A DNA stretch of 64,000 nt from Pseudonectria foliicola (taxonomy: Eukaryota > Ascomycota > Sordariomycetes > Hypocreales > Nectriaceae): NCBI GenBank assembly GCA_003693505.1, contig QUZD01000016.1, positions 62,001 through 126,000 on the forward strand, read 5' to 3'. The position numbers and the translations under genes were made by a program. The notes under the pieces were generated by a model. It was not told the origin of the DNA and ran no database searches. It worked only from the letters and a program-made list of their open reading frames with translations. This document shows, in pieces, positions 25,935 to 36,778 of the stretch (positions are counted from its first letter, which is position 1; every line of letters starts with the position of its first letter).

Positions 25935-27286
25935 ATGGACTATACCCCCAACCTGGTGGAGATATGGATGCTTTATAGCATTGGAACGATAATGATTGCG
26001 GCAAGAATCTTTGTCAGAACGAAACTCGTCGGATTTGCCGGTTATCGGGTTGATGATTACCTTATCTGGCCGGTTTGGGTGCGTTGTTTCTGCCATCTGA
26101 CTTCGCATCACAGGCTTAGAAGGATATACGCACAGCACCTGACAACCTACTGACAGCTTTTAGGCGGTATACACTAATGTCACTGTCATAGCTCACGTCT
26201 TCATCGTGAAAGCTCAAGGAAAGCACACGTCCCTCTTGACTCCAAAGCAACGCGAGCTCATGCCACTTGAGCAATACGGAGATTGGGAGTATGGGTCCAA
26301 AATCTTCCTCGTCGGCTTTTACAGCTATGCCGTCATCGTATGGCTTCTCAAGTTCAACATGCTCTTCTTCTACCAGCGCATCGTTCAAGGCCTCTGGGTA
26401 CAAAAATGGATTCTGCCCGTTTTGTTATTCGTCGCCGCTGCGGGCATCGCGGTGGTGTTTACCTTTACACTGACATGCATTCCTTTCCGAAAGTTTTGGC
26501 AAATCATGCCAGACCCAGGTGGTGAGTGGCTATATGATCAACCATGTTCAATCGTGTCATCGAGGGGGTGGAACTGATAATCTGTAGACATCTGTATGCC
26601 ACAGAACCAAGTTACATTTTACACGGTCCTTGTCCTTAATCTCGTCACCGATTTCCTCATTCTCATCATACCTATCCCGGTCTGTCCGATGCGCCTGAGT
26701 ACACCATTCAGCTACTAACCCGGAGCAGGTGGTACTTCCCATGCGAGTCAGTATACTCCGCAAAATAGGCCTCTTGATGCTGTTCGGCTTAGGCCTCTTT
26801 TGTATGATGGCCGCAATCCTCCGGGTTGTCTTGATATTTAGGGTTCGTATATCCAATTTTTGCTTTCCATGTTACCGCAACCTACTAATGGCTAACATTC
26901 CCTAGCTCAACCAACAAGGTGTCTCAGCCATGTGGTCGATTCGCGAGGACTTCGTTGCCATTTTTGTCGGCCAAGCGCCCATGGTATACCCTATTCTCAA
27001 GCGCAGGTTTTGGACTGGAGACTACGCTGATGACAGTGGTGGCTACTCGAGCCGCGATGCGGGCAATGGGTTTGAGCATCACCAGATGAGCACTTTCTCA
27101 AAAAGAAAACCGACCGATCCGTACTCAATTACGCAGATTGGGGTAACAGTCATTGATAAGTCAGAAAGCCAGGAGAACATTATCAAGGAAGATAGTGGGA
27201 GCTCTACGAGAACAAGAACCCAGGGACAGGAGGGTATCATGGTACATAACACGTACGCTATCGAGACAAGTTCTCGTTTAGCATAG
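25935..27286 (+). CDS. Pth11-like / rhodopsin-fold fungal membrane receptor (copy 2)
   Basis: Paralogue of the receptor at 11276. Five exons (25935-26078, 26164-26521, 26588-26679, 26729-26842, 26906-27286) give about 362 aa. The first exon is 144 nt, exactly as in copy 1, and the second intron is also phase 1 after the same 'PDxGG' position; an extra 49 bp intron splits 'IPIPVVLP'. Shared motifs are 'DDYLIWPVW', 'LLKFNMLFFYQRI', 'RKIGLLMLFGLG', 'AAILRVVLIF', and 'MWSIREDFVAIFVGQAPMVYP'. The cytosolic tail is shorter than in copy 1. By eye the two are clearly homologous but diverged. A small secreted-protein homologue lies downstream in convergent orientation, as for copy 1. Confidence 0.83.
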
Positions 27287-29041
27287 GTAATCTGGCGAAT
27301 TGGCAAACGAAACTATCAATAGGACAGAATACAAAGCAGGAAGCATGTTCAGTATATTTAGGCTTAATCTACCGCCGTTAATTTATGAAGTAACAGTGTA
27401 TATGTGTTTGACGCAGTGTCATCCAATGAAGCAATCTGAGCATCCTACTTGATTATCGTAGATCTCTAGATGAATGGTGTTACCGTAGCCAGTCATGGTC
27501 AAGCGACCAGCTAGGGAGTGTACATGATCTGGCTGCGGAATGACTATTTAATAAGAAATCTACTAGTATCAAAAGTTTACCCGGTGCCGAACCCTTGCTA
27601 GAAAACGCATTGCAAGTACTAGAGCAGCCTGTACGGAACCTCTCATAGACTATTCCAGCCCGGAAGATCAGTCCATAAATTCTTGGAACTGATACAAATT
27701 TGTCGGCCGCCTTTCTGCGATTCTTAGTGTCCCCGAGGCGTGAAAAGGTCCTGATCATGAACACTATGCATAGAAAAGACTAACGTCTCGGTCAGTAGTA
27801 CGTCATTATAAGACTCTCCGCTCATTATCTGCCTAAATAGAATGAATTTTAAGTAACAATAACGTTATATTTAGGACTGCGCTCCGTTACGTTGTGCTAC
27901 AAGGGAGGAGGTGGGCCTGGTACTCGTTGTCGGATCGGTAAATCATGGCATTTTATGAGCTACAGCTTGTGCCAATGACCTGCATAAATCCTACCCAGCA
28001 GTCCACCGCCAAGATATCTGTATCCGGGGGCCTATTTGTGTGCATGAGATCCGGCAAAGAGAAGTATTCGGTTGCCGCATTTGAGCGGTTGAAAGCCTTC
28101 CCACCGCGTATGTAAAATAACGCGTCTCGGTATCTCATATGCTACTATGTGAACGAGCTTCGCGTCGGAGTGTTCCTAGCTGTAGTATAGTCCCTGTATT
28201 GTCCTGTCACCTGTTTGATTGACTTCCTCATAGGAGAGGGCTACGACGCAATACCAACAAGTACCAAAACTGTGATTACTATTTGTGCTATAACCTCACG
28301 ATTTGTCTGGCTATCATCCTGTTTTGACTTCTGCAATGCTGCTGAATGAATCTTGCTCGAAGTCATCTGTCAAAACCCATGGGTTCTCTACTAAGCCTCT
28401 GCCTTTTGCTCAATGATACTCGTTTCTATCAAAACTGTCCGAAGCGTTCGACTCAATTTGCCCTGGAGTGCATGTGAGGCGTAGCTATCTATATTGAAAA
28501 TCGCTGCCTGTAACATCAATCTGCCACCATCTCGATTTGCCACTATCAGTACTGAAGTATACTTTGAATGCAATGGGGGATGTAGTGATAGAAAGATCTC
28601 CCAGCCGTGATTGACATCAAGATGGCACAGAAAGACTAAGTACTTAACTCAGCCACCTAACACCATTGCATTGAGAACTTAGTTTTCTTGGTTGTTGAGT
28701 TCTTCTTTGCGCTGGATTCTCCATGGTTGTGCCTGCTTCTAGATATGGTGACTTACCTATCACTACCACCTTACTTGGTCATATCACACCATTCGCAGAC
28801 CTGGTCAACGGCAGACGCGTCCACGGAAATTATGCGGCATGACTATCTAGGGCCGGTGTTACTGCTCAACGTTGGAACAGAGCACCCAAATTCTCATGTG
28901 GATACCACGTTGGCTCCTGATTGCACTTCGATGAGAAGAACGTGATTGAATTAAGACGAACAAAGATTATCGAACCTTTGTCGGAATTAGTTACAAAAGC
29001 TAGTTCCATAGGCAATACAGATCAGACTGGAACGCAGATGG
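27287..29041. other. Intergenic; no gene recognised
   Basis: About 1.75 kb between receptor copy 2 and secreted-protein copy 2, matching the 1.56 kb spacer of the first pair in size. No coding frame of interest. Confidence 0.45.
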
Positions 29042-29479
29042 TTACCAGTGTAAGACAGCGAGAGTGAGCACCATGATAACGGCAGTGGTACCCAAGCGGC
29101 CAACCCGGAGTTGTGGTGCGGCACTTTCCTGATCGTCGCTAGATTTTGTATCATGGGTAGGTGAAGGTCCGGTCCAAGAAAGATGATCGCAAGTACGCGT
29201 CAGTGCAGGAAAGATTTCAACGGCGCTTTGATAAACTTTCTGCTTGCTGCAAGCATCCTGCAAGCTCGACATGTCGGGTCGGTTCTTCAAGTACCACTTT
29301 GAGACGTCCTCCATCCAGGAGGTGTAGTTTGATGCCATGGATCCGGTCACCTCTGGAATGGCGCATCTGTCTGTTATAGTCGCCCAGTTTTGGGCTTGAC
29401 TGGTGACAAAGGACACGAGGGTCTTGTCAGGGGTAGGCACAGGCTGAAGTTCAGCGAGTTTGGCGAGGCATTCGGCCAT
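29042..29479 (-). CDS. Small Cys-containing protein (copy 2), possibly degenerate at its start
   Basis: Homologue of the gene at 14344: it keeps the spaced cysteines ('AECLAK', 'DRCAIP', 'DACSKQ', 'RTCDHL'), the 'VTGSMASNYTSW' core and a hydrophobic C-terminal tail ('TTAVIMVLTLAVLHW'). The frame is open from about 29571, but the first in-frame ATG is at 29479, already inside the conserved domain. No signal peptide is encoded in the open part upstream, and I could not find an upstream exon that supplies one. Either the signal peptide is in an exon I cannot define or this copy is decaying. The stalk between domain and tail is shorter than in copy 1. Confidence 0.6.
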   Translation of the reverse strand: MAECLAKLAELQPVPTPDKTLVSFVTSQAQNWATITDRCAIPEVTGSMASNYTSWMEDVSKWYLKNRPDMSSLQDACSKQKVYQSAVEIFPALTRTCDHLSWTGPSPTHDTKSSDDQESAAPQLRVGRLGTTAVIMVLTLAVLHW

Positions 29480-30468
29480 TGCTGCTGAGTCTGGTTGGTC
29501 TCGGTCGAGAAGCAATGGAGGCGTGGTTTCAGTGAAACCAATTTGAATGTGGGTTGACTGAGAGAGATTTTGCGATTATGCTCTGCGTACAATTGATACG
29601 AATCTGGTTGTCTGTAGGTATGCGTGGCTGGATGAATGAAGGAATGAATGAAAATACAAAACTCCGTATATCGAGAGGTTTCATAAGTTTTGGATGACGT
29701 TGGATTATTTCCGAAGGGTCCGAGCTGTCAGTTGTATCCACACCTCTCTCATTGGCCTGAAGGCCCACTTCGCGGACATATCAGCGTCAACACTTGCTCG
29801 ATTTTGACTTCGAGGCGCACGCTTCCAGAATACGCAATGTTCTTCTGGACCTCGGATTTGTCAGTTCAAACTTGAGCTCAAAAGTTCAATGATCATGGGA
29901 CGAGGTCCACGTCGCTGATCCATCCTGGTTGCAATACCTGGGAATTGGAATGATATAGCTATTTGCAGCATGCAATGATAGTCGTCTAATGGATGGCTGA
30001 CAGGCTGTTGGGAGATGGCGCAGAATACATTGCTCAATATGATGCGTGTCGTGATGAAGCAGTATTCCCCTTCCGAACACCACCCTACTGCCGGAACACT
30101 CGGCTTCTCAACTAACTACCAGGCCTCGTCCATATCACTGCGTGGGTTGGCCGCCTCTGTCTCACATACCGCTAGGTCTCTGGGAAAGAGTGGTGAGCCG
30201 CACCGATATGTCTATTGGAATAAACCAGTCATTTGAGAAGTCTACGTTCAATGTCAGAGCTCAACTGTGAAGACTCCGGTTTATGCGTACCATAAACACT
30301 GCATAGTACACATCTACTAGTGGTAAGGTTCGTAAAGGACTGAAGGCCAAGCTCGTAGATATATAGCTGCATTTAACGCTAGGAAGACTACAGGTGTGGC
30401 ATTGAACAATAATGTTACAGTCGCCAGATGTTCAAACGAGACTTTCAAGGCTGCAACGGCGCTATAGC
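29480..30468. other. Intergenic; no gene recognised
   Basis: Upstream side of secreted-protein copy 2 and downstream side of the lactonase gene. Nothing recognisable. Confidence 0.45.
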
Positions 30469-31782
30469 TCATTCATCCCAAATAGTAGCCACAACAGCAC
30501 CAGTCAATGTAACTTGACCGAGCTTGCCACCATCCTGTTCGGAAATAATTTTACCGGATTTGAGATCACGCTTCCAGATGATGACGGTGCGATTGTTCTG
30601 GTGACCAACTGCTATCTTGTCGCCTGCTCTGTTGAAGGAGAACTGACGGGGCGACCAACCACCCGACGGGGCAACCTGGACAAGTTTCAGAGTACCATCT
30701 TCGTGAATAGCAAAAGTGGAAAGCGTGTCCGAGGGTCCACTGCCCCGGATGGGCGAGTCGCGGAAGGACACATCTCGGTTTGAAACAACGAGAAAGCGCT
30801 CATCTGGCTTCAAGGGCACCCGCTGTTAGCTTGGGGAGGTGACCGAGAGAGTTGGGGGGAACTCACGCTCATGGCGATTTCACTTGTCGGTGCCTTTGTA
30901 GCAGGAAGATCCGCACTGATGGACGGGAGTGAAAAAACCTTGGTAAATGCGAGTCCTGTCTTGGTGTACCGAACTCGATAAGAATAAATCCGCTGGTCAA
31001 GTTCACCGTTGAAAAAGAAAAAGGTCTCGCGGTTTTTCATGATGCGAAATACTCCGTGGCGAGGTCCCGCCCCAGGCTCGGACCTGAGTCCATCCACCTC
31101 GATCAAAGGCGCAATTTTCTTGTTATTGTACGAATAGACTCGGACGCGGTCGCCTCCAAGATCAGGCACTACCACGTATCTGCCAGTGGGATCGAGAATG
31201 ACGTGGTGAAGGTAGCTGGCATCTTGTCGCGATGGCACAGGACCAGTCTTTTCAATAGTTGGGAATATTTGCTGTGTGGGTCCGGAGCCTGGAAGATTGC
31301 CATTCTCCCCAAGATCGAAGACGGCAGCGGCGCTTCGATTGCTTCTAGTGTGTCAGCAGTAAACTAGAGTGTACTATTAGAACAAGTACCAACTATGATG
31401 CGCTAACGTAACCGCGTACGCCGTTATGACCGAGGACAATCTCACCGGCTACACCACTCAGGGGAGCCGTGACTCGATCAATGCGTTGAAGACGACCATT
31501 TTGGCCAACAGAGAAAGAGTTCAGGGATCCGGATGTGGATGTATTGCTGCCGCGATCCAGACAGTAGAGCACTTGGTTGAGCTTGTCCAGAGTTAACCAT
31601 GAGGGATTGGCTTCGCAGTCAGCTGTCCTGGAAACAGGGGTCAACGTCAGATTATCAGGAGAGCCAGCGAAAGAGAGAGTCGTGACATTGCCTCCCGAGT
31701 CGGCAACAAATAGGTTCACGGCGCGGACGTATGAGGCCCATAGGGCAACGCCAGTGAGAGGGTTGAGTAGAGCAAGCCGCAT
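30469..31782 (-). CDS. Lactonase-like seven-bladed beta-propeller protein
   Basis: Resembles the lactonase / carboxy-cis,cis-muconate cyclase propeller family (related to 6-phosphogluconolactonase). Putative exons are 31782-31408, 31344-30867 and 30807-30469, about 397 residues if joined. A signal-peptide-like N-terminus ('MRLALLNPLTGVALWASYVRAV') suggests secretion. Family features are 'HHVILDPTGRYVVVPDLGGDRV', 'GAGPRHGVF', 'SEIAMS'+'PDERFLVVSNRD' and 'WSPRQFSFNRAGDKIAVGHQNN'. The last intron is clean (GTGAGT..TTGAAG). The first is not: exon 1 ends in phase 0 at the GTTAGC donor while exon 2 needs an incoming phase 2, and no GT or GC donor nearby fixes it. So there may be a one-base frameshift or an unusual splice. 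Confidence 0.7.
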
Positions 31783-32972
31783 GACGGAGGGCCAATTTCA
31801 CGGAGAGTTTGGATAGATGTCCTGAACGGAAAGGATCTGGAACAGAAAGCGGCTTTTATTCTTGAGAGGGATAGGGGTTTCTACAATATCTGTTTAAGCT
31901 TATAATGAACCTTATACCCCACGTCTTCCATTAGTAGCTCTGTCGGAGGAAGGTACCGAGCCGATTATGTATAGCGCAATGCCCGCGCTGGTAGAAATGG
32001 AAATTAAAGGGCCATAGGGCCTTTCATTTACGCTCCAATTGTAATACCTAGTCTTCGTCATGAGACAAAGCATAACCTAGAATAGGCTTAGCGGCGTTTC
32101 CAGTTATTTGATCGCAGGGATTGTGCTAGGCATGCCTTCTTCAAGTATTTTCTGACCGAACCCCTCTTCCTTTCCCCCCAATCCAGTATGTAAGATCGTC
32201 AAAGCTATATTTAGCCTACTTACGGCATAGAGCAGCTCAGCAATGTCATCAGGTTGAAAGCAGGTATCTGTTTCTGTATTTGAGTACAGTAAGTGTGTGC
32301 TTTGAGCTTACATATTACTTGTATCTTGGCACTTGTCGTTTACTTTACCCGCGTGGGGAACTTACCCCAAACACGAGAGTAAAACACTAGTAGTCATGAT
32401 ACTATATATACCTTGAGTGACATCTGACATTTCGAGTATTTGATATCCATAAATTGGCATCAAAGAACGAATTAATCAGTAGCTTAACCCTAAAGAGGAC
32501 GGTATTTACCTCTAGTCCCCAAGCAATTGATTATGTTAATAATCTATTGTAGAGGTAGTATGATCCAACGCTTGTCCTGAGCTGGTGGATTTTTCATATG
32601 GTCGACGATGGCACTACCTTTCAGGTGGGGACCAATACCTGGGTAGAAGAATGCAGGGACTAAGCAGAAATGCAAAGCTATTGACTCATAGGGGCATGGA
32701 TGGAAGAAATCTGTCTTTTGAACATTGCCCCCATGACAGTTTTGTGAGATGAGCACTGGGCTAAGATGGAGCCAGTTGTTTTTGGCAGAAATCATAGCGT
32801 GGTGCCGACTAAAACAAACACAGTTTGAGATATTTAAAAAATCTTTCGTTAAAAAAGACCGGATTTTGGCCCGATATCCTTACAGTGTCCATGAGTAACC
32901 CCCAGTGACTCACTGCCTGTGATACGGTCAAACCTTTTGTCTCCATTTGGTGAATATAAACACGCTTTGAGC
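31783..32972. other. Intergenic; no gene recognised
   Basis: About 1.2 kb of AT-leaning DNA separating the lactonase-like gene from the biosynthetic genes. A frame at 32544-32795 (-) has no recognisable content. It may be the left border of the cluster. Confidence 0.45.
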
Positions 32973-34424
32973 CTACATTTCTGTCAGAATTTCTGTGATG
33001 TTGCTTTGAGCAAGGGTAACAGTCTCGTCCAGGACCTCAACCATTCTTCTTTTAGCTTCGCTGGAGTCTTGATCGTCCCGTAGAGGAAACCCCATGTGTT
33101 CCATTGTCACGCATACAACCGACTCCATTAATCGTAAAGACAGCGGGCCAGCAACGCCTTGATGATAGAAAGCGGGTGTCTCATTGACTTCGAGCAACCA
33201 GGCTGTTCCGCCTCTGTCGACCAGGAAATCAAGACCGAATAACTCAAAGCAGTTGTCCAAAGTAGTGAATTTATCCGCCATGGTGTAGACAGCGCTGCGG
33301 AAGAGCTCCGAAGAGACATCGCATACTTGGCGAAACACATGCTCCTTCCAACTCCTGCCCTGAACATCGACAGGCAGAAGATTATCAGGCAAGGCCCAAA
33401 AGTCTCTCATCGAAACCCTGTTGATGAAATCGTCCTCATCTTGAAGCGCAGTGTTTGTGAGAGATGATTTCAGACATGGATTTAGCCACGGTGGCTCGTA
33501 GTCCACCGAAGCTAAGAGGGCGAGCATCTCTCGGAAGACATATACTTTGAGACGACCAATGGCAATAACGTATGCCCGAATGTGCCACTTGCGCTTCTCT
33601 AAGGGCATGATGGAGGTAATATAGCGCTGCGCAACAAATTCCCGCATTTCAGAAGAAGGTATTCGATCACCAGCCTTGAATACATAGGGCTGTTTTTTGG
33701 ACTTGCGGAAGACGCCGCGAAGAGGCACGTGAGCATCAAGCTTCAAGCTTCCAGTGATGGTCACGAGCTTGTCCAGGGAATCAAGACCGGGAGCGGATAG
33801 CGAGACAAAGGCATTCTCGTCTTGATCTTGAAGTCTTTGGTTGACCTCTTTTCGAGTTTGTTCTTCTCCCGGATCGTCTTCGTCCTCAATCTCGTTCGAA
33901 GCGAGCTCCAAGTGGCTTTCAAGCTCTTTGATGGTGCTAAACAGCCTGATGCCCGCGCCACAGTCGACCAATGCAGGTTTCAGGATCCACCATTCGCGCT
34001 CCTGAGAGGATTTCCCCTCATTATCTTCGAGTGAATATAGAAGGGCTAGATTGTCCGCCGCTGTTAAGGCCTCATCTACATATTCGGCATAGTCAAGAGA
34101 GAGGCGAACTGTGAGCGGGGAGTTTGTAGCGAGGATACTCCCAGGCCTTTTGGCCACCCAGTACTCGACTACACATGAGAGGCAGTCCTTACGAGCCAGA
34201 GCATCGCTGTTGGGGTAGGCGTTGATGAGAGCTCTACCGGCGGAATTTATGACAGCAAAGTTTCTGTTGAGATTCCAGCCGTCACAGTACTGGAATACCA
34301 ACTTTGCATTTGTTGGGAACTTTTCGAAGTCGTCGTAGAAGACTGCTCCAGGGACGTGTTTCTGAATGAAACCCCTGAGATGGGGATTCAGCCAAGGAGA
34401 AGCCGCTCGAATATATGTGTGCAT
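32973..34424 (-). CDS. Tubulin-tyrosine-ligase-like ATP-grasp enzyme
   Basis: ATP-grasp ligase of the TTL family: activates a carboxylate as acyl phosphate and joins it to an amine. Single exon, 483 aa from the first in-frame ATG at 34424. Visible blocks are 'WWILKPALVDCGAGIRLF' (ATP-binding Lys and Gly-rich turn, about residue 145), 'RKWHIRAYVIAIGRLKVYVFREM' (central strand), and 'FGLDFLVDRGGTAWLLEVNETPAF' (metal-binding Glu/Asn near residue 410). An acidic insert ('EDEDDPGEEQ') lies at about 185. In budding yeast a TTL-domain protein (Pby1) is a P-body protein, so a housekeeping role is possible. The position beside a PaaK-like ligase and an exporter, in the same orientation, makes a role in the cluster plausible but unproven. 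Confidence 0.8.
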   Translation of the reverse strand: MHTYIRAASPWLNPHLRGFIQKHVPGAVFYDDFEKFPTNAKLVFQYCDGWNLNRNFAVINSAGRALINAYPNSDALARKDCLSCVVEYWVAKRPGSILATNSPLTVRLSLDYAEYVDEALTAADNLALLYSLEDNEGKSSQEREWWILKPALVDCGAGIRLFSTIKELESHLELASNEIEDEDDPGEEQTRKEVNQRLQDQDENAFVSLSAPGLDSLDKLVTITGSLKLDAHVPLRGVFRKSKKQPYVFKAGDRIPSSEMREFVAQRYITSIMPLEKRKWHIRAYVIAIGRLKVYVFREMLALLASVDYEPPWLNPCLKSSLTNTALQDEDDFINRVSMRDFWALPDNLLPVDVQGRSWKEHVFRQVCDVSSELFRSAVYTMADKFTTLDNCFELFGLDFLVDRGGTAWLLEVNETPAFYHQGVAGPLSLRLMESVVCVTMEHMGFPLRDDQDSSEAKRRMVEVLDETVTLAQSNITEILTEM

Positions 34425-35413
34425 TTCCAAGATTATTTGTCGAGTGATGTAGTTGTTCCTTTTTATTTCTAGGGATGGAAGCGAATGTTGAGGGAGGATA
34501 GGATGAGCAGAAGAATTAGGGTCTTTGGTAGATGGCTTGAATAGGGGTGATGCCTACAGCATCAGATAATGACATTGGACAGAGTGATAAATCGGCATAG
34601 CAGGTCGTTTTGGTAATCCTGTAAAGCTTACGTTTTTTGGGGCCGCCTCGTCCCTTAAATGATTGTCAACTATCTGTCTACGCTGCGGTCTGCGCGCGAG
34701 CCAGGGCCAAGGCCAAGAAAAGGGAGTTGCATCGCTGGTTATTGTTACATAAAATCAGACAATTAGTTCCACCAGCCACATTGGCCCTTGCCGGTACGAT
34801 TGGACGTGGCCAGGAGACGTAACGTAAAAAATGACAAAGAATTAGGAGTCGATGCTTGGCTTCCAGATTTGCCTCACAAACTTGTCCACATTCATCGTTT
34901 TCCAAATAGAAGGAAACCCAAGTTAGCCGATCTAACTGCCCCCCCTCCCCAACAGTCTTGTATGCTTTCTTGGTGGCCGGTGTTCGTTGCGGTTACGTTC
35001 TGATCTCCGAGCGCCCTTATTGGGAAACAAAGACCGGAATTCAACAAAAGATTGAAGAGGTAGTGTGTTCACTTTGAGTCTCTTCTTGTGTTTCATGGCG
35101 AGTTTACGACCGTTGCATGCAATCATACGGTGTAAGTCTTGACATCCCAAGCCGTGTGACCGAGTGCTATCCTCGTTGCCCCTCTCTCTGGCAGCGTTGA
35201 TAGCTTCAGATGGCATATTTCGCATAGGGTATCATATGTATCAACAACATTCAATCTCTTTCCCAAAGTAGCGAAGCATTATCTGGACCTCCTACAATTT
35301 ACCAGAAAGCACAATGACTAGTCCTGTCTTGCTCTATGTCACGTATCAGCTCAAGTGAGATATGAATACGTGTCATTGTGTTAGCCTAAGGATATGGGTT
35401 CCAATCTTGCTTC
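34425..35413. other. Intergenic between co-oriented ligase genes
   Basis: Promoter region of the TTL-like gene and 3' flank of the PaaK-like gene. No gene recognised. Confidence 0.45.
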
Positions 35414-36778
35414 TCATTGTATGTATCGTTCGTCGATGAAGTTTTTAAGTTTGCCACTTCCGGGAACAACGACTAGCTCACTCACATCGACGTACTCTAT
35501 CTCCAGGTCTCCGATCTGACCAGCTTCTCTATTCAGCGCCCAGCCATTGGATGCGGCGATAAGATCAGCATCAATGCCGAACGCGACATACTCTGACTTG
35601 GTAGGTTTCCTGCTTGCTACTCGAAATACCAGCACGTTCTTCCCTTCCTTTCGGCGAACAACACTCTGGAAGACAGCCGCTGGGGAAATGTGTTTCGCAA
35701 TCAACGACTGCAGTAGTGGCAATTCCAAATGCGTGAAGCTATTGATCTTGAGTGCGACAGCTTCGCGTCCATAAAGTCTGAAGGTGCCAGCTTCATAGTC
35801 TTCCCACGCTGCGGTGTCGCCAAGGGGGTATCTGATAGCTGGCTGTAGCTTTTTTATCAAATGGGTCACCACCACGGCCCCCTTAACTCCAGAACGAGTA
35901 ATGGCTATACCCTTGTCATCAACGACCTCCATGTAGACCACTTCCTGCAGAACCTTGTATAGCGGATGGCAGTCGTCATCTTCCCCTGGACGAGGAGCAT
36001 GAGCAGGCAGCGCAACAGGGCCGCATTCGACAGACCCGTAGATATATGGCCCAATTAATGCATTCGGGAATGACTTGTTCCATTGGGCACGCGTGTCCTT
36101 GAAGAAAGCCTCTCCCATGAACATTATGAGACGAATTGTAGGCAGAGTGCGGTTGCGATCGCTTAGCCAATTTGCCAGCTTCGTTGTAGCCAACACGGTG
36201 CTAACCATGACAGTTGCACTAAACCCTTCGATGGTATCGGCCATAAAATCGTGTGGTTGTTGACCGCTGATTGGTAGGTGAATATTCTCTGTCGGCATTT
36301 CTATGAGGGCCTGATTTGTGAACATGAAGCCTCCATACATGCCACCCATATGGCTTAAGTTGGCAATCCGGTCGCCAGGTCTAATCCCGCTTGAGATGGA
36401 CATTTGAGCCGCTTTCATGGAGAGAATTCGCCGAAACTCGTCTCGAGTCCAGTACGCAATTTTGGGGTTACCTGTTGACCCAGCTGATCGCATTACCAGA
36501 CCGTCGACGAATGGCCCAGTTATCACGTTGGTATCCTGAGTGGAAAACTGTTTCCAATATTCGCCAGTATCGGTTATAGGGAGTTCTGACAGTGGAGAGT
36601 CAGGAGGCAGGTGAGCCAGCACAGCTTTGTAGAAGGGTGACTTTTCTCGCACAAACGAGACGACGTCCGAAACCTTTGAGATACTTTGCGGAGCATGATA
36701 ACAATTCTCATGTTGAGAAATTGAAACATTATCATTGTACTCGCTTTCAAAGTATGAAGAATCCAGAGAAAATGCCAT
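35414..36778 (-). CDS. PaaK-like adenylate-forming enzyme (phenylacetate-CoA ligase / EhpF / LuxE type)
   Basis: Activates a carboxylic acid with ATP; relatives are phenylacetate-CoA ligase, F390 synthetase-like and LuxE acyl-protein synthetase proteins. Single exon, 454 aa from the ATG at 36778 (the frame is open to 36859 without an ATG). Motifs are 'MRSAGSTGNPKIAYW' (phosphate-binding loop, about residue 100), 'YGSVECGPVALPAHAP' (adenine/acyl site, about 250) and 'GTFRLYGREAVALKINSFTHLEL' (hinge and C-terminal subdomain). No carrier protein domain is fused, so the acyl acceptor would be CoA or a carrier in trans. It differs from the NRPS adenylation domains. It may prepare an aryl or acyl unit for the cluster. 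Confidence 0.82.
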   Translation of the reverse strand: MAFSLDSSYFESEYNDNVSISQHENCYHAPQSISKVSDVVSFVREKSPFYKAVLAHLPPDSPLSELPITDTGEYWKQFSTQDTNVITGPFVDGLVMRSAGSTGNPKIAYWTRDEFRRILSMKAAQMSISSGIRPGDRIANLSHMGGMYGGFMFTNQALIEMPTENIHLPISGQQPHDFMADTIEGFSATVMVSTVLATTKLANWLSDRNRTLPTIRLIMFMGEAFFKDTRAQWNKSFPNALIGPYIYGSVECGPVALPAHAPRPGEDDDCHPLYKVLQEVVYMEVVDDKGIAITRSGVKGAVVVTHLIKKLQPAIRYPLGDTAAWEDYEAGTFRLYGREAVALKINSFTHLELPLLQSLIAKHISPAAVFQSVVRRKEGKNVLVFRVASRKPTKSEYVAFGIDADLIAASNGWALNREAGQIGDLEIEYVDVSELVVVPGSGKLKNFIDERYIQ

